Source of the DNA: Synergistetes bacterium ADurb.Bin155
GTDB lineage: Bacteria > Synergistota > Synergistia > Synergistales > Thermovirgaceae
Reading direction: 5' to 3'
Length of the DNA stretch: 64,000 nt
Assembly (NCBI GenBank): GCA_002070395.1
Contig: MWDE01000003.1
Location: 1 to 64,000, forward strand
In this document: positions 9,421 through 17,390 of the stretch, piece after piece
Numbering within the stretch: position 1 is the stretch's first letter
Layout: each line of letters opens with the position of its first letter
Program-made: the position numbers and the translations under genes
Notes under the pieces: generated by a model
What the model saw: only the letters and a program-made list of their open reading frames with translations
What the model was told of the DNA's origin: nothing
Database searches by the model: none

Positions 9421-10515
9421 TCAAATCTTTTTATTTTTAAAAACTTTACAATAATTCCCACTGTCAGTCTTGCACTGGTTACAAGAAAGACATTTTGACT
9501 TTGAATAATCTCCGGACCGCCATCTTGCAATTAATTTAGGTTCCGCAAGGAATGGCCTTGACATGGCGAAACAGTCTATTTTTGTATCATTTAACAACCG
9601 TTGCATTACATTCAGTGAACGCAATCCACCCACGAGAATAACTGGAATATCAAGTTCTTCCGCTATTGCTGTTGCTTCCTTAGCGAAATAGGCTTCTTCT
9701 GCTTCCGAAGCAACGAAACGCACGGGGGAGTAGGGATTCCCTGCCAATTTTACTCCTCCACTTAATTCTATGGCATCTATCCCCATCTTGACCAATTCCC
9801 TACAGGTGTACAAACAATCCTGGAGCGTGGATCCTTCAGATATACAATCACTTGAATTGATCTTAATCAGAACCGGAAAGGAAAAACCCACTCTAGATCT
9901 AATTTCGGAATATACGTCGAGAATAAGGCGCGCGCGGTTAGAAATGGTACCGCCATATTGATCAAGGCGCCGGTTATGATAAGGGCTTAAAAATTGTCCT
10001 AAAAGGTATCCATGGGCACCATGAACTTGAACTCCATCGAACCCGGCTTTTTTGACCCTGCCTGCTGCATCTCCAAATGCCTGTATCAGGGTGGTAATGT
10101 CTTCCAAGGACATTTCCTTTGCAACAACCCCAGTATTCAATTCTGGTATTTCTGAAGGACCCCAAATAATTCTTTTTTCGGTTTGAAAATGGGTCCTTGT
10201 CCCCCCATAACCGATCTGCATTGCTATTTGGCCGCCCAGTTCGTGAACTCTCTCGGTCAGCCTTTTGTATGTCCCATGGAAACGATCATTATAAATGCCC
10301 ATCATACCGGGATGCGGCTGTTCTCCTTCAATAATTGAAGAGAGTCCCGTTATTATTAAACCGATATCCCCTATCGCAAGATCCTCGTAAACCCTAAAAA
10401 GATCTCCTTTTGGTTCTCCCTTCTCATTGGCGAGTCTTTCCCATGTAGCACTCCTAACAAAACGGTTTTTTAGTACTATTTCCCCTATTTGAGTTTCATC
10501 AAAAAGATTTTTCAT
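9421..10515 (-). CDS. Old Yellow Enzyme-like NADH:flavin oxidoreductase
   Basis: 364 residues with an FMN-binding TIM barrel: NRFVRSATWERLANEKG at the start, GFDGVQVHGAHGYLLGQFLSP with the usual HxxH-like catalytic pair, NRRLDQYGG, PVLIKINSSD, and a phosphate-binding GG in VILVGGLRS. The last 25 residues (CLSCNQCKTDSGNYC) form a small cysteine cluster, although the fused C-terminal flavoprotein domain of 2,4-dienoyl-CoA-reductase-type members is absent. Such enzymes reduce activated C=C bonds. It lies 122 bp downstream of the isocitrate-lyase-like gene on the same strand and may be co-transcribed with it. Confidence 0.9.
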   Translation of the reverse strand: MKNLFDETQIGEIVLKNRFVRSATWERLANEKGEPKGDLFRVYEDLAIGDIGLIITGLSSIIEGEQPHPGMMGIYNDRFHGTYKRLTERVHELGGQIAMQIGYGGTRTHFQTEKRIIWGPSEIPELNTGVVAKEMSLEDITTLIQAFGDAAGRVKKAGFDGVQVHGAHGYLLGQFLSPYHNRRLDQYGGTISNRARLILDVYSEIRSRVGFSFPVLIKINSSDCISEGSTLQDCLYTCRELVKMGIDAIELSGGVKLAGNPYSPVRFVASEAEEAYFAKEATAIAEELDIPVILVGGLRSLNVMQRLLNDTKIDCFAMSRPFLAEPKLIARWRSGDYSKSKCLSCNQCKTDSGNYCKVFKNKKI

Positions 10516-10637
10516 TTATGCCCTCCCAAAAAGAAATGGTAGATTTAAACCAAAGAATTGATAAAAATTGTGGAGAATTCACTTATATTTTTCTTATCTC
10601 TAAAATAAGAGAAGGCACGTTCCTTTTTAGAGACAGC

Positions 10638-11519
10638 TTAAAAGGAACGTCCGGTAAAATATTTTCTTTCTTGGATTCGAATTTCAGGCAGACCGATTAA
10701 TTTATTAAAATCCTCGAAGGTAATCATATCTTTTACGCATCCTGCGGTAGTCCCTTCATTTTTCAATGTTTTCATTAGTTCATGAATAGATTTAGCTGCA
10801 ACAAAAGTCGAAGAAACACAAAAAATAACCAGATCATATCCAATTTTTTCAAGTGCTGGAGCATCCATAAGCGGAGTTCTTCCATGCTCAATCATATTAG
10901 CCAATACTGGAACATCAAAAGATGAAGTAATTTTTTTCATTTCATGGATACTTTCGGGTGACTCAATAAAAATAATATCGGCCCCAGCTTCTTCGTAAGC
11001 CTTCCCTCTTTCAATCGCGTAGTCAATACCATATTGTGTTCTGGCATCAGTTCGGGCCATTATCATAAAATCTGTATTATTCCTGGCATCTACCGCAGCG
11101 TGGATTTTGCCTATCATTTCTTGCGGTGGAATAATCTCACGTCCTAACATATGGCCACATTTTTTGGGGGAAACTTGATCTTCAATTTGAAGGCAGGCCA
11201 CACCTGCTCTTTCATACAACCTAACCGTTCGTTGGACATTAATGGCATTACCAAAGCCATCATCACCATCGGCAATTACTGGTATTTTAACGGATTCAAC
11301 AATATTGAGAGCTCGTTGTACCATTTCTGTTTGAGTGAGCAATCCTACATCAGGTTGTCCAATTATGCTCGCCGAAGTACCATACCCTGTCATATAAACA
11401 GCATCAAATCCTGTTAATTCAATAATTCGCGCAGTAAGCACATCATGGGCACCCGGGGCAATCAAAATTTCCTGTTTCTTTAGTCGATTCTTTAATCTCA
11501 AGCCTGCATTTGATTCCAT
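10638..11519 (-). CDS. Isocitrate lyase / PEP mutase superfamily enzyme
   Basis: 293 residues of the PEP-mutase/isocitrate-lyase superfamily. Visible features are GAHDVLTARIIELTGFDAVYMTGYGTSAS at the N-terminus, the metal-binding aspartates in VIADGDDGFGNAINV, and EDQVSPKKCGHMLGREI with the K-K/R-CGH catalytic loop characteristic of C-C-bond lyases. Closest functional groups are 2-methylisocitrate lyase and dimethylmalate/oxaloacetate-type lyases. Sequence alone does not separate them. No methylcitrate-cycle neighbours are present, so propionate catabolism is not supported by context. Confidence 0.88.
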   Translation of the reverse strand: MESNAGLRLKNRLKKQEILIAPGAHDVLTARIIELTGFDAVYMTGYGTSASIIGQPDVGLLTQTEMVQRALNIVESVKIPVIADGDDGFGNAINVQRTVRLYERAGVACLQIEDQVSPKKCGHMLGREIIPPQEMIGKIHAAVDARNNTDFMIMARTDARTQYGIDYAIERGKAYEEAGADIIFIESPESIHEMKKITSSFDVPVLANMIEHGRTPLMDAPALEKIGYDLVIFCVSSTFVAAKSIHELMKTLKNEGTTAGCVKDMITFEDFNKLIGLPEIRIQERKYFTGRSF

Positions 11520-11706
11520 AATGCTTCCTCCCTTTCTTTTTTAAAGAATTTAAAAATCTATTGAGGTGGATTTTATTCATACAGCCAAGTGATATATTAG
11601 TCATATCAACTTGAAATGCTCTCCATCACAGTAATAACCCGCATCTACGCATGAAATTTTTTGATAACAAGCGGAATAGAACACCAATATTAGAGGTTAC
11701 GGACTT

Positions 11707-11734
11707 ATGCAGTCAAACTATAGTTTGACTGCAT
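11707..11734. repeat. Perfect 28-bp palindrome
   Basis: Two 14-base halves, ATGCAGTCAAACTA and TAGTTTGACTGCAT, are exact reverse complements with no spacer. The site lies about 190 bp upstream of the minus-strand lyase gene and 120 bp before the riboswitch promoter, where base composition changes from AT-rich to GC-rich. No T-tract follows on either strand, so a terminator is unlikely. It could be an operator for a dimeric regulator or a recombination/insertion scar. Confidence 0.6.
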
Positions 11735-11834
11735 GTTGCAAAACAGGTAAGGGATCACTTTCCCGGCGGAAAAGGTAATGTAAGCACTTTTGAGGACCAA
11801 GCCCCTGTCCGATCCAGTAAAATAAGGAAACCGT

Positions 11835-11862
11835 TGGTTTCCAACTGACTTATGGTATGATT
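11835..11862 (+). promoter_or_regulatory. Promoter for the SAM riboswitch transcript
   Basis: TTGGTT (11835-11840) and TATGAT (11857-11862) are separated by 16 bp and lie about 25 bp before the aptamer. The -10 box is good and the -35 box weak. Position relative to the riboswitch is the main support. Confidence 0.5.
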
Positions 11863-11885
11863 TATTCGAACCTTAACAACTGAAA

Positions 11886-11997
11886 CTCTTATCCAGAGCG
11901 GCTGAGGGACTGGCCCGATGAAGCCCGGCAACCTGCAGTTTTACGCAAGGTGCCAATACCAGAAAACCCTAAAAAAGGGTTGGGATGATAAGGGGAG
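11886..11997 (+). promoter_or_regulatory. SAM-I (S-box) riboswitch aptamer
   Basis: The sequence carries the S-box core: CTTATCCAGAG, then GACTGGCCCGATGAAGCCC, GGCAACC, AAGGTGCCAAT and the closing GATAAG, which pairs with CTTATC as stem P1. P4 is formed by AACCCT/AGGGTT. S-box RNAs bind S-adenosylmethionine and normally switch methionine or SAM genes off. The P1 3' strand AAGGGGAG (about 11990-11997) can alternatively pair with CTCCCTT of the terminator at about 12049-12055, giving mutually exclusive antiterminator and terminator folds. High SAM should therefore stop transcription. Confidence 0.95.
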
Positions 11998-12043
11998 AAG
12001 GTATTCCGGAGGTTCATATCCGGAGTCCGGGCTTGTGTGTTTT

Positions 12044-12071
12044 GGCCTCTCCCTTGGAGAGGCCTTTTTTT
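12044..12071 (+). terminator. Riboswitch-controlled intrinsic terminator
   Basis: GGCCTCTCC and GGAGAGGCC form a 9-bp stem with a 3-nt loop followed by seven T. It lies about 46 bp after the SAM aptamer. Its 5' arm is complementary to the aptamer's closing strand, as expected for the switch's expression platform. Confidence 0.9.
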
Positions 12072-12165
12072 ATCCTCCAAGGTGAGCGAGGTGAGGCCGA
12101 CAAAAACAGAAAGATCCTTGAGTTTAGGTACCTAGGGAGCTTACCAGGAAAAAGGAGGTGCCGAC

Positions 12166-12321
12166 ATGAACGAGCCAGAAGTGACCTGGAAAAGGAAAAA
12201 ATTCTCTATCGAACCTGCCCCGCCCGACCACCCGATCTACACCCGGGGTTACATGGTCGGTTTCAGGCGCGCGAGGAAACCCGCCGACCCGGAGAAGGAA
12301 CAAGAGCCGGAGAAACCTTAA
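12166..12321 (+). CDS. 51-residue protein of unknown function under SAM riboswitch
   Basis: An ATG 8 bp after AAAAAGGAGGTG opens a 51-codon frame just past the riboswitch terminator. The product begins MNEPEVTWKRKKFSIEPAPP, continues DHPIYTRGYMVGFRRARKP and ends in an acidic, proline-containing tail. It has no cysteine, no membrane segment and a strongly basic middle. I do not recognise it. It is the only plus-strand gene between the riboswitch and the next, oppositely oriented, gene, so it is the apparent target of SAM control. Alternatively a methionine-related gene was lost and this frame is what remains. Confidence 0.6.
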   Translation: MNEPEVTWKRKKFSIEPAPPDHPIYTRGYMVGFRRARKPADPEKEQEPEKP

Positions 12322-12382
12322 CATCCTCTCGCTCGTACCTGGATATTCGAGGGCACCTGAGCATTTCAACCTGTAAGATCGG

Positions 12383-12408
12383 GGGGAGCGGAGCATTCTC
12401 CGCTCCCC
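12383..12408. terminator. Strong hairpin between convergent genes
   Basis: GGGGAGCGGAG and CTCCGCTCCCC form a perfect 11-bp stem with a CATT loop. It lies between the small SAM-controlled gene and the convergent secreted-protein gene. There is no clear T-tract on either strand, so it may act as a 3' stabiliser or a weak bidirectional terminator. Confidence 0.5.
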
Positions 12409-12439
12409 TCAATACGAACACGGCGGAAGGTCCCAGGTC

Positions 12440-13348
12440 TTACCGGTGGTACTCCTTGTTAACGAGCCAGAAAGCCACAGACCCGTCTTTTTCCCTATAA
12501 AGGAAGGCTTTGTACCGATCTCTCTCCCACAAACTATTTACATTCGGCGAATAGGTATCGACCGGGCCGAGAAAGCTCTCAAAAAATGCTTTCAGCCCCT
12601 CAAAGGCCTCCCTGTCCTTGTACAGGGCCGTACCTCTCAGCATGGAGAAGGTGGAGTTTATGAAACCGTACAGGAAAGCGCCCTTCTTCATGGGGATCCC
12701 GCCCAATTCTGAAACTTCGAGGTCCCTTTGTCCAAGGTAGTAACTTATATTCAGGTCGTGATCCCGAGAGATGAACTGGATATTGACCGTTCCGTAGGAC
12801 TTGGCCCCCCACTTGAGGCCCTTGAACCCATTTTCGAAGGGATCCTCCGGGGCCAGCGGGCATGACTCCCCGCCATCCAGCCCCTCCAGGTACGCCCCGG
12901 CGGAGACCAGGTTGCTCTCGTCGTCAGGGTTGTGGACTATCTCCACCCAATGGCGGTCACTTTCCCATCTCACGTAGTTCAACTCGTCCGAGCCTCGAGA
13001 CGGGGTCCCCAGCTCCCTCTCCAGGACTTCGCACCAGGTCTCCCATTCAGCCCGCCCGGGGCGTCCCTCGGCCAGGAAACCCTCAAACCTGAGCTGCCTG
13101 AAGAGAAAAAGGGGGCTTTCAATGAATTTGAGGCCCTTCCAGGTCCTGGCGACACTGTCGGCGCGGGCCGAGGTCAGTTGCCCCTCTTCCTCGTCACTCC
13201 CCTCGTGGTCCGACAGGTCCTGGAACTCCGAAAAGGGCTGACCCCACCGGTAATCGTCGTAACCCTCCGGTTCATTGAAGGAAAAAGCCGGCGAGGCCGC
13301 CAACAATGTCAACAGGGTGAAAAATACCAGGGCCTTTTTCAAAACCAT
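12440..13348 (-). CDS. Secreted protein of unknown function
   Basis: About 302 residues with a clear signal peptide (VLKKALVFFTLLTLLAASPAFS). The mature protein looks like two similar halves, each beginning with a short segment in which GYDDYRWGQ or GFKGLKWGA is followed by acidic and aromatic residues and a LFLFRQLRFEGFLA- or FLYGFINSTF-like strand. It resembles the unnamed secreted repeat proteins common in anaerobes, and I assign no function. AGGGAGG overlaps the ATG, so translation may begin at the TTG two codons later. It is a single gene facing the SAM-regulated small gene. Confidence 0.8.
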   Translation of the reverse strand: MVLKKALVFFTLLTLLAASPAFSFNEPEGYDDYRWGQPFSEFQDLSDHEGSDEEEGQLTSARADSVARTWKGLKFIESPLFLFRQLRFEGFLAEGRPGRAEWETWCEVLERELGTPSRGSDELNYVRWESDRHWVEIVHNPDDESNLVSAGAYLEGLDGGESCPLAPEDPFENGFKGLKWGAKSYGTVNIQFISRDHDLNISYYLGQRDLEVSELGGIPMKKGAFLYGFINSTFSMLRGTALYKDREAFEGLKAFFESFLGPVDTYSPNVNSLWERDRYKAFLYREKDGSVAFWLVNKEYHR

Positions 13349-13594
13349 CCCTCCCTTGCCCAGGTTATGGGGCGCTCTGGAACTCCTCTTTGAACAGCAC
13401 TATTAAAAGCGGGGTCAGGGACCCTGTCAAGCGGACCCAAGGCTTCATGAAGGGCTTTGAGTCAGATGAATGGGGCCGGTTCCGCCTTGAGACCGATCCC
13501 GTCCGTTCCACGCCGCCCAAGCATGCCCGGGGTCGGCCGGCGGTGAGAATAGCCCTCGGATAGGTCATTCCGCCCGATGAAGATCATCGCCCTG

Positions 13595-14266
13595 TCACGG
13601 TTCGTGAGGGGCTTGGCGGGCAACTTGAACAGGGGGCACGGACCGGATCAGCGTGACCACCAGGTCGCAGGGCTGGTCCTGTTCGTTGGAGAGGCGGTAA
13701 CGGCTATCCATGAGGCCGTGGTCGATCGCCAGGACATCGCCCTGGTCGAGGCGCTCCTCGGTTTCGCCGTACCGGAAGGTGAGCCTGCCCGCGGCGCAGT
13801 AGATTATTTCCAGTTCCAACCCGGCCCCGTAGTTGCCCTTGCGGGGGTATAGGACGCTGCCCCTTGCCAGGGTCATGGCCGTGATTTCCCCGCGGCAGGT
13901 TTTCCTGTCCATGATGCAGTTGAAGTCGCGGACCTTCCCCCGGCTCCTGGTCTCGGCCCCGCCGTCGAAAAGGTGGGGCTCGAACTTTTTCAGGGTGACC
14001 TCTTCGCCGCCGTCATGGGACAGGGCGAGGTCATTGTCGATGGTCATGATGATCCGGTCGAAGCCCTCGAAGGGGGTGAAGGTCGATCTCTCGACATCCA
14101 CCGAGGCCGTGGAGACCCGGAAGGTGAAGTCCCTTTTCCCCAGGTCGGCGTCCCCGGGGAGAATGAAGAGTTGACTGGTGGTCCCGCCGGGCCAGGAGGT
14201 CTTTTTGACCTCTCCTTTCCTGGTGACTCTGTAGGGCCTGTCGCCTGGAAAAGCCCTCATTTCCAT
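13595..14266 (-). CDS. HutD/Ves family protein
   Basis: 223 residues of the cupin-like HutD (Ves) family: WPGGTTSQLFILP near the start, FTFRVSTASVDVERSTFTPFEGFDRIIM, and GGAETRSRGKVRDFNCIMDR in the middle. HutD is a bicupin found with histidine-utilisation genes in other bacteria and has a proposed, not proven, regulatory role. No hut genes are nearby. The gene is divergent from the transglycosylase gene. Confidence 0.85.
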   Translation of the reverse strand: MEMRAFPGDRPYRVTRKGEVKKTSWPGGTTSQLFILPGDADLGKRDFTFRVSTASVDVERSTFTPFEGFDRIIMTIDNDLALSHDGGEEVTLKKFEPHLFDGGAETRSRGKVRDFNCIMDRKTCRGEITAMTLARGSVLYPRKGNYGAGLELEIIYCAAGRLTFRYGETEERLDQGDVLAIDHGLMDSRYRLSNEQDQPCDLVVTLIRSVPPVQVARQAPHEP

Positions 14267-14318
14267 GGTTTTCGCCTCCCCGTTCGACCCCGGTAATTGA
14301 AATGATTGTATACTATTC

Positions 14319-14346
14319 TTGCCTTTCGCGGATTTGTGTCTATAAT
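14319..14346 (+). promoter_or_regulatory. Sigma70-type promoter for the transglycosylase
   Basis: TTGCCT (14319-14324) and a perfect TATAAT (14341-14346) are spaced by 16 bp, 68 bp before the coding start at 14414. Confidence 0.7.
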
Positions 14347-14413
14347 ACCCGCGTCAGTATAAAAGCACCCCGAAAGCTCATAGGGGTGACCCTATTTTGA
14401 AGGGGGCGGGTTT

Positions 14414-15151
14414 TTGACCCGAAGACTCCTGAGGGATATTGTCCCGGCGGTCGCCATGGTGTGCGCAGCTTTAGCCCTGGTCCACACCTTCCAAGGAGAG
14501 CGCCCGGAGAATTCCCCGGTGGATGCCGTCTCCGAATGGAGCCGGGAGCGTGCCGTAGCCGACCGTGTTTCTCAGCTCGACGGCACCGTCACCTCAACGC
14601 TAGAGGAAATGAACCTTAAACCCGAAGATCTTGTTCAATGGCAAATGGAAAACCCCGAGTCGGTCCTTCGCAGGCTCTGGCGCATGGACCCTGCCAACCA
14701 GAAAAACGCCTCCGTCATCGCCCTTTACATCCTTCACCAGAACCGTAACATCCAGCCCCTTACCGCCTGGCGGGAAGCGGTCTCCTTCGTGCACTACAGC
14801 CACAAGTACGACGTCCCCCTCACGCTCGCCGTGGCCGTGGGCAACGCCGAGAGCCACTTTGACCCCAAGGCGAGGAGCTCCTACGGCGCCGCCGGGGTCA
14901 TGCAGGTGGTATGGAGGGTCCATTCATACCTCCTCATGGCTCACGCCGGGCTCGAGGCCGAAGAGGACCTCTGTCACCCGGAGAAGGGCGTGTCCGCCGG
15001 CATCCTGCTGCTTTCAAGGTACATGAAGACTTACGGCAGCACGAAGAAGGCCCTGGGGAGATACTGCGGCGGCGGCATCGAGCGGTACTGGTCCAGGGTC
15101 TCCAGGGGCATGAAGCAGGTCGCCAGTTACGGCCTGGACCCCGAGATCTGA
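14414..15151 (+). CDS. SLT-type lytic transglycosylase
   Basis: 245 residues, starting with TTG after GAAGGGGGCGGG. An N-terminal hydrophobic segment (VPAVAMVCAALALV) acts as signal or anchor. The C-terminal catalytic domain has the SLT signature: VAVGNAESHFDPKARSSYGAAGVMQV, with the catalytic glutamate in NAES, followed by a later NGVRRLxxL-equivalent block around AGILLLSRYMK and an RYCGGG substrate loop. These enzymes cleave the glycan strands of peptidoglycan in the periplasm, leaving 1,6-anhydromuramic ends. Confidence 0.9.
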   Translation: MTRRLLRDIVPAVAMVCAALALVHTFQGERPENSPVDAVSEWSRERAVADRVSQLDGTVTSTLEEMNLKPEDLVQWQMENPESVLRRLWRMDPANQKNASVIALYILHQNRNIQPLTAWREAVSFVHYSHKYDVPLTLAVAVGNAESHFDPKARSSYGAAGVMQVVWRVHSYLLMAHAGLEAEEDLCHPEKGVSAGILLLSRYMKTYGSTKKALGRYCGGGIERYWSRVSRGMKQVASYGLDPEI

Positions 15152-15257
15152 TCTCTCTTTGTCCACAAGATCTTCCCCACCCTGTGGATGCCCGCCGGTG
15201 AGGCGCGGCGTTCCGAGGGCCTGTGCGCTGTGCAGGCCATGGAAGGCCTTCGAGTCC

Positions 15258-16043
15258 CTACAGCCTGAATTCGGCGACGACCACGGTGTGGTCCGAGGGC
15301 CTTTCCCAGGCTCGGGGTTCCCTGTCGGCGTAACTGTCGACGGAACGCTCGGCCAGCGGGGCCGTGGCAAGAATGTGGTCGATCCTCCAGCCGATGTTCC
15401 TCTCGAGGGAGTTAGGGACCCTGTAATCCCAGAAAGAGTACTCCCCCTCTCCGGGGCGGTGCTTCCTGAAGACGTCCACCAGGCCCAGGGAGCAGAGGCT
15501 CCAGAAGGCCTTCCTGACGTCCTCGTGGTAGCAGACATGGTTCTTCTTGTTCTCAGGGTGGGTCACGTCGATCTCCGTGGGCGCCACGTTGAGGTCGCCT
15601 ACCAGGGCAACCTGCTCCCCCGGGACTCCCTTGGAACGAAGCAGTTCCTCGAGCCTCCTGAAGAACCTAAGTTTCATGGGGTAGTCGGGGTTGTCTATGG
15701 TTTTACCCTGGGGGACGTAGGCGTTGACCACCCGGAGTTCGCCGAAGCGGCACCAGGCGATCCGGGTCTTGCCCGAAGGCTCCTCGCCGTCACCAAGGCC
15801 GAAGCCGTGCTCGTCGGGGGGGACCGTCGACGCGATGGCCACGCCGTTGTAGGACTTCTCGCCGCTGAAGCAAAGGTGGAAGCCCAGGTCCTCGAAGAAG
15901 GAGGCCGGGAACGAACCGTCCTCCACCTTCGTCTCCTGGAGGCAGAGGCAGTCCACCCTGTTACCGGCTAGCCACCTTTCGAGGATGGGCAGCCGGCTCC
16001 TGACGGAATTCACGTTGAACGTGGCGATCTTGAAATTGCCCAT
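15258..16043 (-). CDS. xth: Exodeoxyribonuclease III / AP endonuclease
   Basis: 261 residues matching the Xth family of Mg-dependent DNA repair nucleases, which cut DNA 5' of abasic sites and degrade 3' ends. Catalytic motifs are present in order: FNVNSVRSR at residues 8-16, LQETKVED with the metal-binding glutamate, YNGVAI, VGDLNVAP with the Asp-Asn pair, and WRIDHILAT and RPSDHTVVVAEF at the end, the last supplying the catalytic Asp-His. Length is normal for the family. It is convergent with the transglycosylase gene and 61 bp from the SIMPL gene. Confidence 0.95.
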   Translation of the reverse strand: MGNFKIATFNVNSVRSRLPILERWLAGNRVDCLCLQETKVEDGSFPASFFEDLGFHLCFSGEKSYNGVAIASTVPPDEHGFGLGDGEEPSGKTRIAWCRFGELRVVNAYVPQGKTIDNPDYPMKLRFFRRLEELLRSKGVPGEQVALVGDLNVAPTEIDVTHPENKKNHVCYHEDVRKAFWSLCSLGLVDVFRKHRPGEGEYSFWDYRVPNSLERNIGWRIDHILATAPLAERSVDSYADREPRAWERPSDHTVVVAEFRL

Positions 16044-16104
16044 GCTTCAACCCCCTTCCCCTTCATGATGACCGTTCACGACCTGGGGACCCGCGCCTCA
16101 TTCT

Positions 16105-16857
16105 TCACAGGCTTATGGAGTACTGGATCGTGACGACAGCCTTCACGGCTTTTTCTATCGTCGACGTGTCGTACCTCCCCCAGTCCTCCACGTCGGTGGA
16201 GAAAAGAGGAGTGATCTGGAATACCCCCTGGCTCGCCGCCCTCAGGGGCCCCACCTTCCCCCCGCTGTTGACGGCCAGCTGCTCCGCCCTCTGGCGGGCG
16301 TTCTTCGTCGCCTCACCCAGCAGCTGGATCTTTATATCCTCGATCCCCGAGTAGTAGTACTCCGGCGAGAAGGAGAAGAACTCCACCCCTTCCCTTATCA
16401 GGGTGGTGGACTCCCTCGAGAGGGACGCCACCAGGTCGACTTCCTTTGACCTCACCGTGACGGTCTGGTCCAGTACGTACTGCTCGATCTCGTTCGTGTC
16501 GTATCCCTGGGAGGTCTTGCGGTACTGGATCATGGTGGTGACGGCCGAGACTTCGATCTCCTCCCTGGGGATGCCACTCCGGCCCAGGAAACCCAGCACT
16601 TTCTCCAGGTCCGACTCGAGCTTGGAGTAGGCCTTGACCAGGTCCGCGTCCCTGGCGGTGAAGCGCCCCGCCCAAAGGGCTATGTCCGACCGGACGTCCA
16701 CCTGGGCGGTTCCCTTGACGGCGATCGTCTGGTTGGCCAGTTTTACGCTCTTAACCGTGTCCGACACGAGCCACGACGAAAGGACCATTCCCACTGCAAG
16801 GGCGACGCCCAGAACGACGAGTCCCCCGTTGATGGACCTCTTCCCGCTCTCCTCCAT
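16105..16857 (-). CDS. SIMPL-domain (DUF541) periplasmic protein
   Basis: 250 residues: one N-terminal membrane segment (LVVLGVALAVGMVLSSWLV), then the SIMPL domain beginning QTIAVKGTAQVDVRSDIALWAG and containing the GIPREEIEVSAVTTMIQY block. SIMPL proteins are exported and form oligomeric rings; some are linked to oxidative stress or calcium, but no general activity is known. It lies 5 bp after the DciA-like gene and probably shares its transcript. Confidence 0.88.
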   Translation of the reverse strand: MEESGKRSINGGLVVLGVALAVGMVLSSWLVSDTVKSVKLANQTIAVKGTAQVDVRSDIALWAGRFTARDADLVKAYSKLESDLEKVLGFLGRSGIPREEIEVSAVTTMIQYRKTSQGYDTNEIEQYVLDQTVTVRSKEVDLVASLSRESTTLIREGVEFFSFSPEYYYSGIEDIKIQLLGEATKNARQRAEQLAVNSGGKVGPLRAASQGVFQITPLFSTDVEDWGRYDTSTIEKAVKAVVTIQYSISL

Positions 16858-16862
16858 GGCGA

Positions 16863-17390
16863 TCAGCCTTCCTTTCCCGTTTTGTGGCGGGGCAGTCCGC
16901 CTTCGGAACCGAACTTCTTCCTGTAAAGCGCCATGAGCCTCGCCAGGTCCGCCGCGACGTCGTCCCTGCCCACCGCGGGACGGACCTCCTCCAGGCAGGC
17001 GGCGACCTCACCGGCGACGGGCCTCAGGGGTTTGGGTTCTCCCCTTCTTTTCTCAGAGGATCTCCTGCCGCGGGGTCTTCCTACCCTGGGGAGGACCCCC
17101 GAGACCTCGAGGCCCCATTTTTCCTTCACCCTGAAGGCGATGTCCCCGCCTCTCATGGCTATCTCCTGGCACAGGAGGGGATCGGAGGCCACGACGACAA
17201 GGGTGCCGTCGATCAGGTGCCCCGGGGAACTCCTCCCGGCGAGCTTCGGCCCCACCACCTCGCACCACCGGGAGCAGAGGTCGGCGAAGAGGAGCATCGA
17301 AGCCTGCTCCCGGGAGAGGGAGGCCATGAGGAGCGATCCGACCTTCGAAAGACCCTGCCGGCTACACCTCGCCCTTTTCCTGGCCGCCAT
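16863..17390 (-). CDS. DUF721 / DciA-like protein
   Basis: 175 residues with a DUF721 domain (residues about 35-100): WCEVVGPKLAGRSSPGHLIDGTLVVVASDPLLCQEIAMRG. The family includes DciA, which loads the replicative helicase in bacteria without DnaC. The C-terminal part is basic and low in complexity. It overlaps the end of mnmG by 29 bp. Location downstream of dnaA-dnaN-recF-mnmG supports a replication role, but that is inference. A later start (MASLSREQ) would avoid most of the overlap. Confidence 0.8.
   Translation of the reverse strand: MAARKRARCSRQGLSKVGSLLMASLSREQASMLLFADLCSRWCEVVGPKLAGRSSPGHLIDGTLVVVASDPLLCQEIAMRGGDIAFRVKEKWGLEVSGVLPRVGRPRGRRSSEKRRGEPKPLRPVAGEVAACLEEVRPAVGRDDVAADLARLMALYRKKFGSEGGLPRHKTGKEG

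Noticed and set aside
10518-10700. 60-codon plus-strand frame between the OYE-like and lyase genes
   Set aside because: It overlaps the end of the lyase gene on the other strand and has no binding site or family resemblance.
13595-14266. Histidine-utilisation operon
   Set aside because: Only a HutD-like gene is present; hutH, hutU, hutI and hutG are absent from the window.
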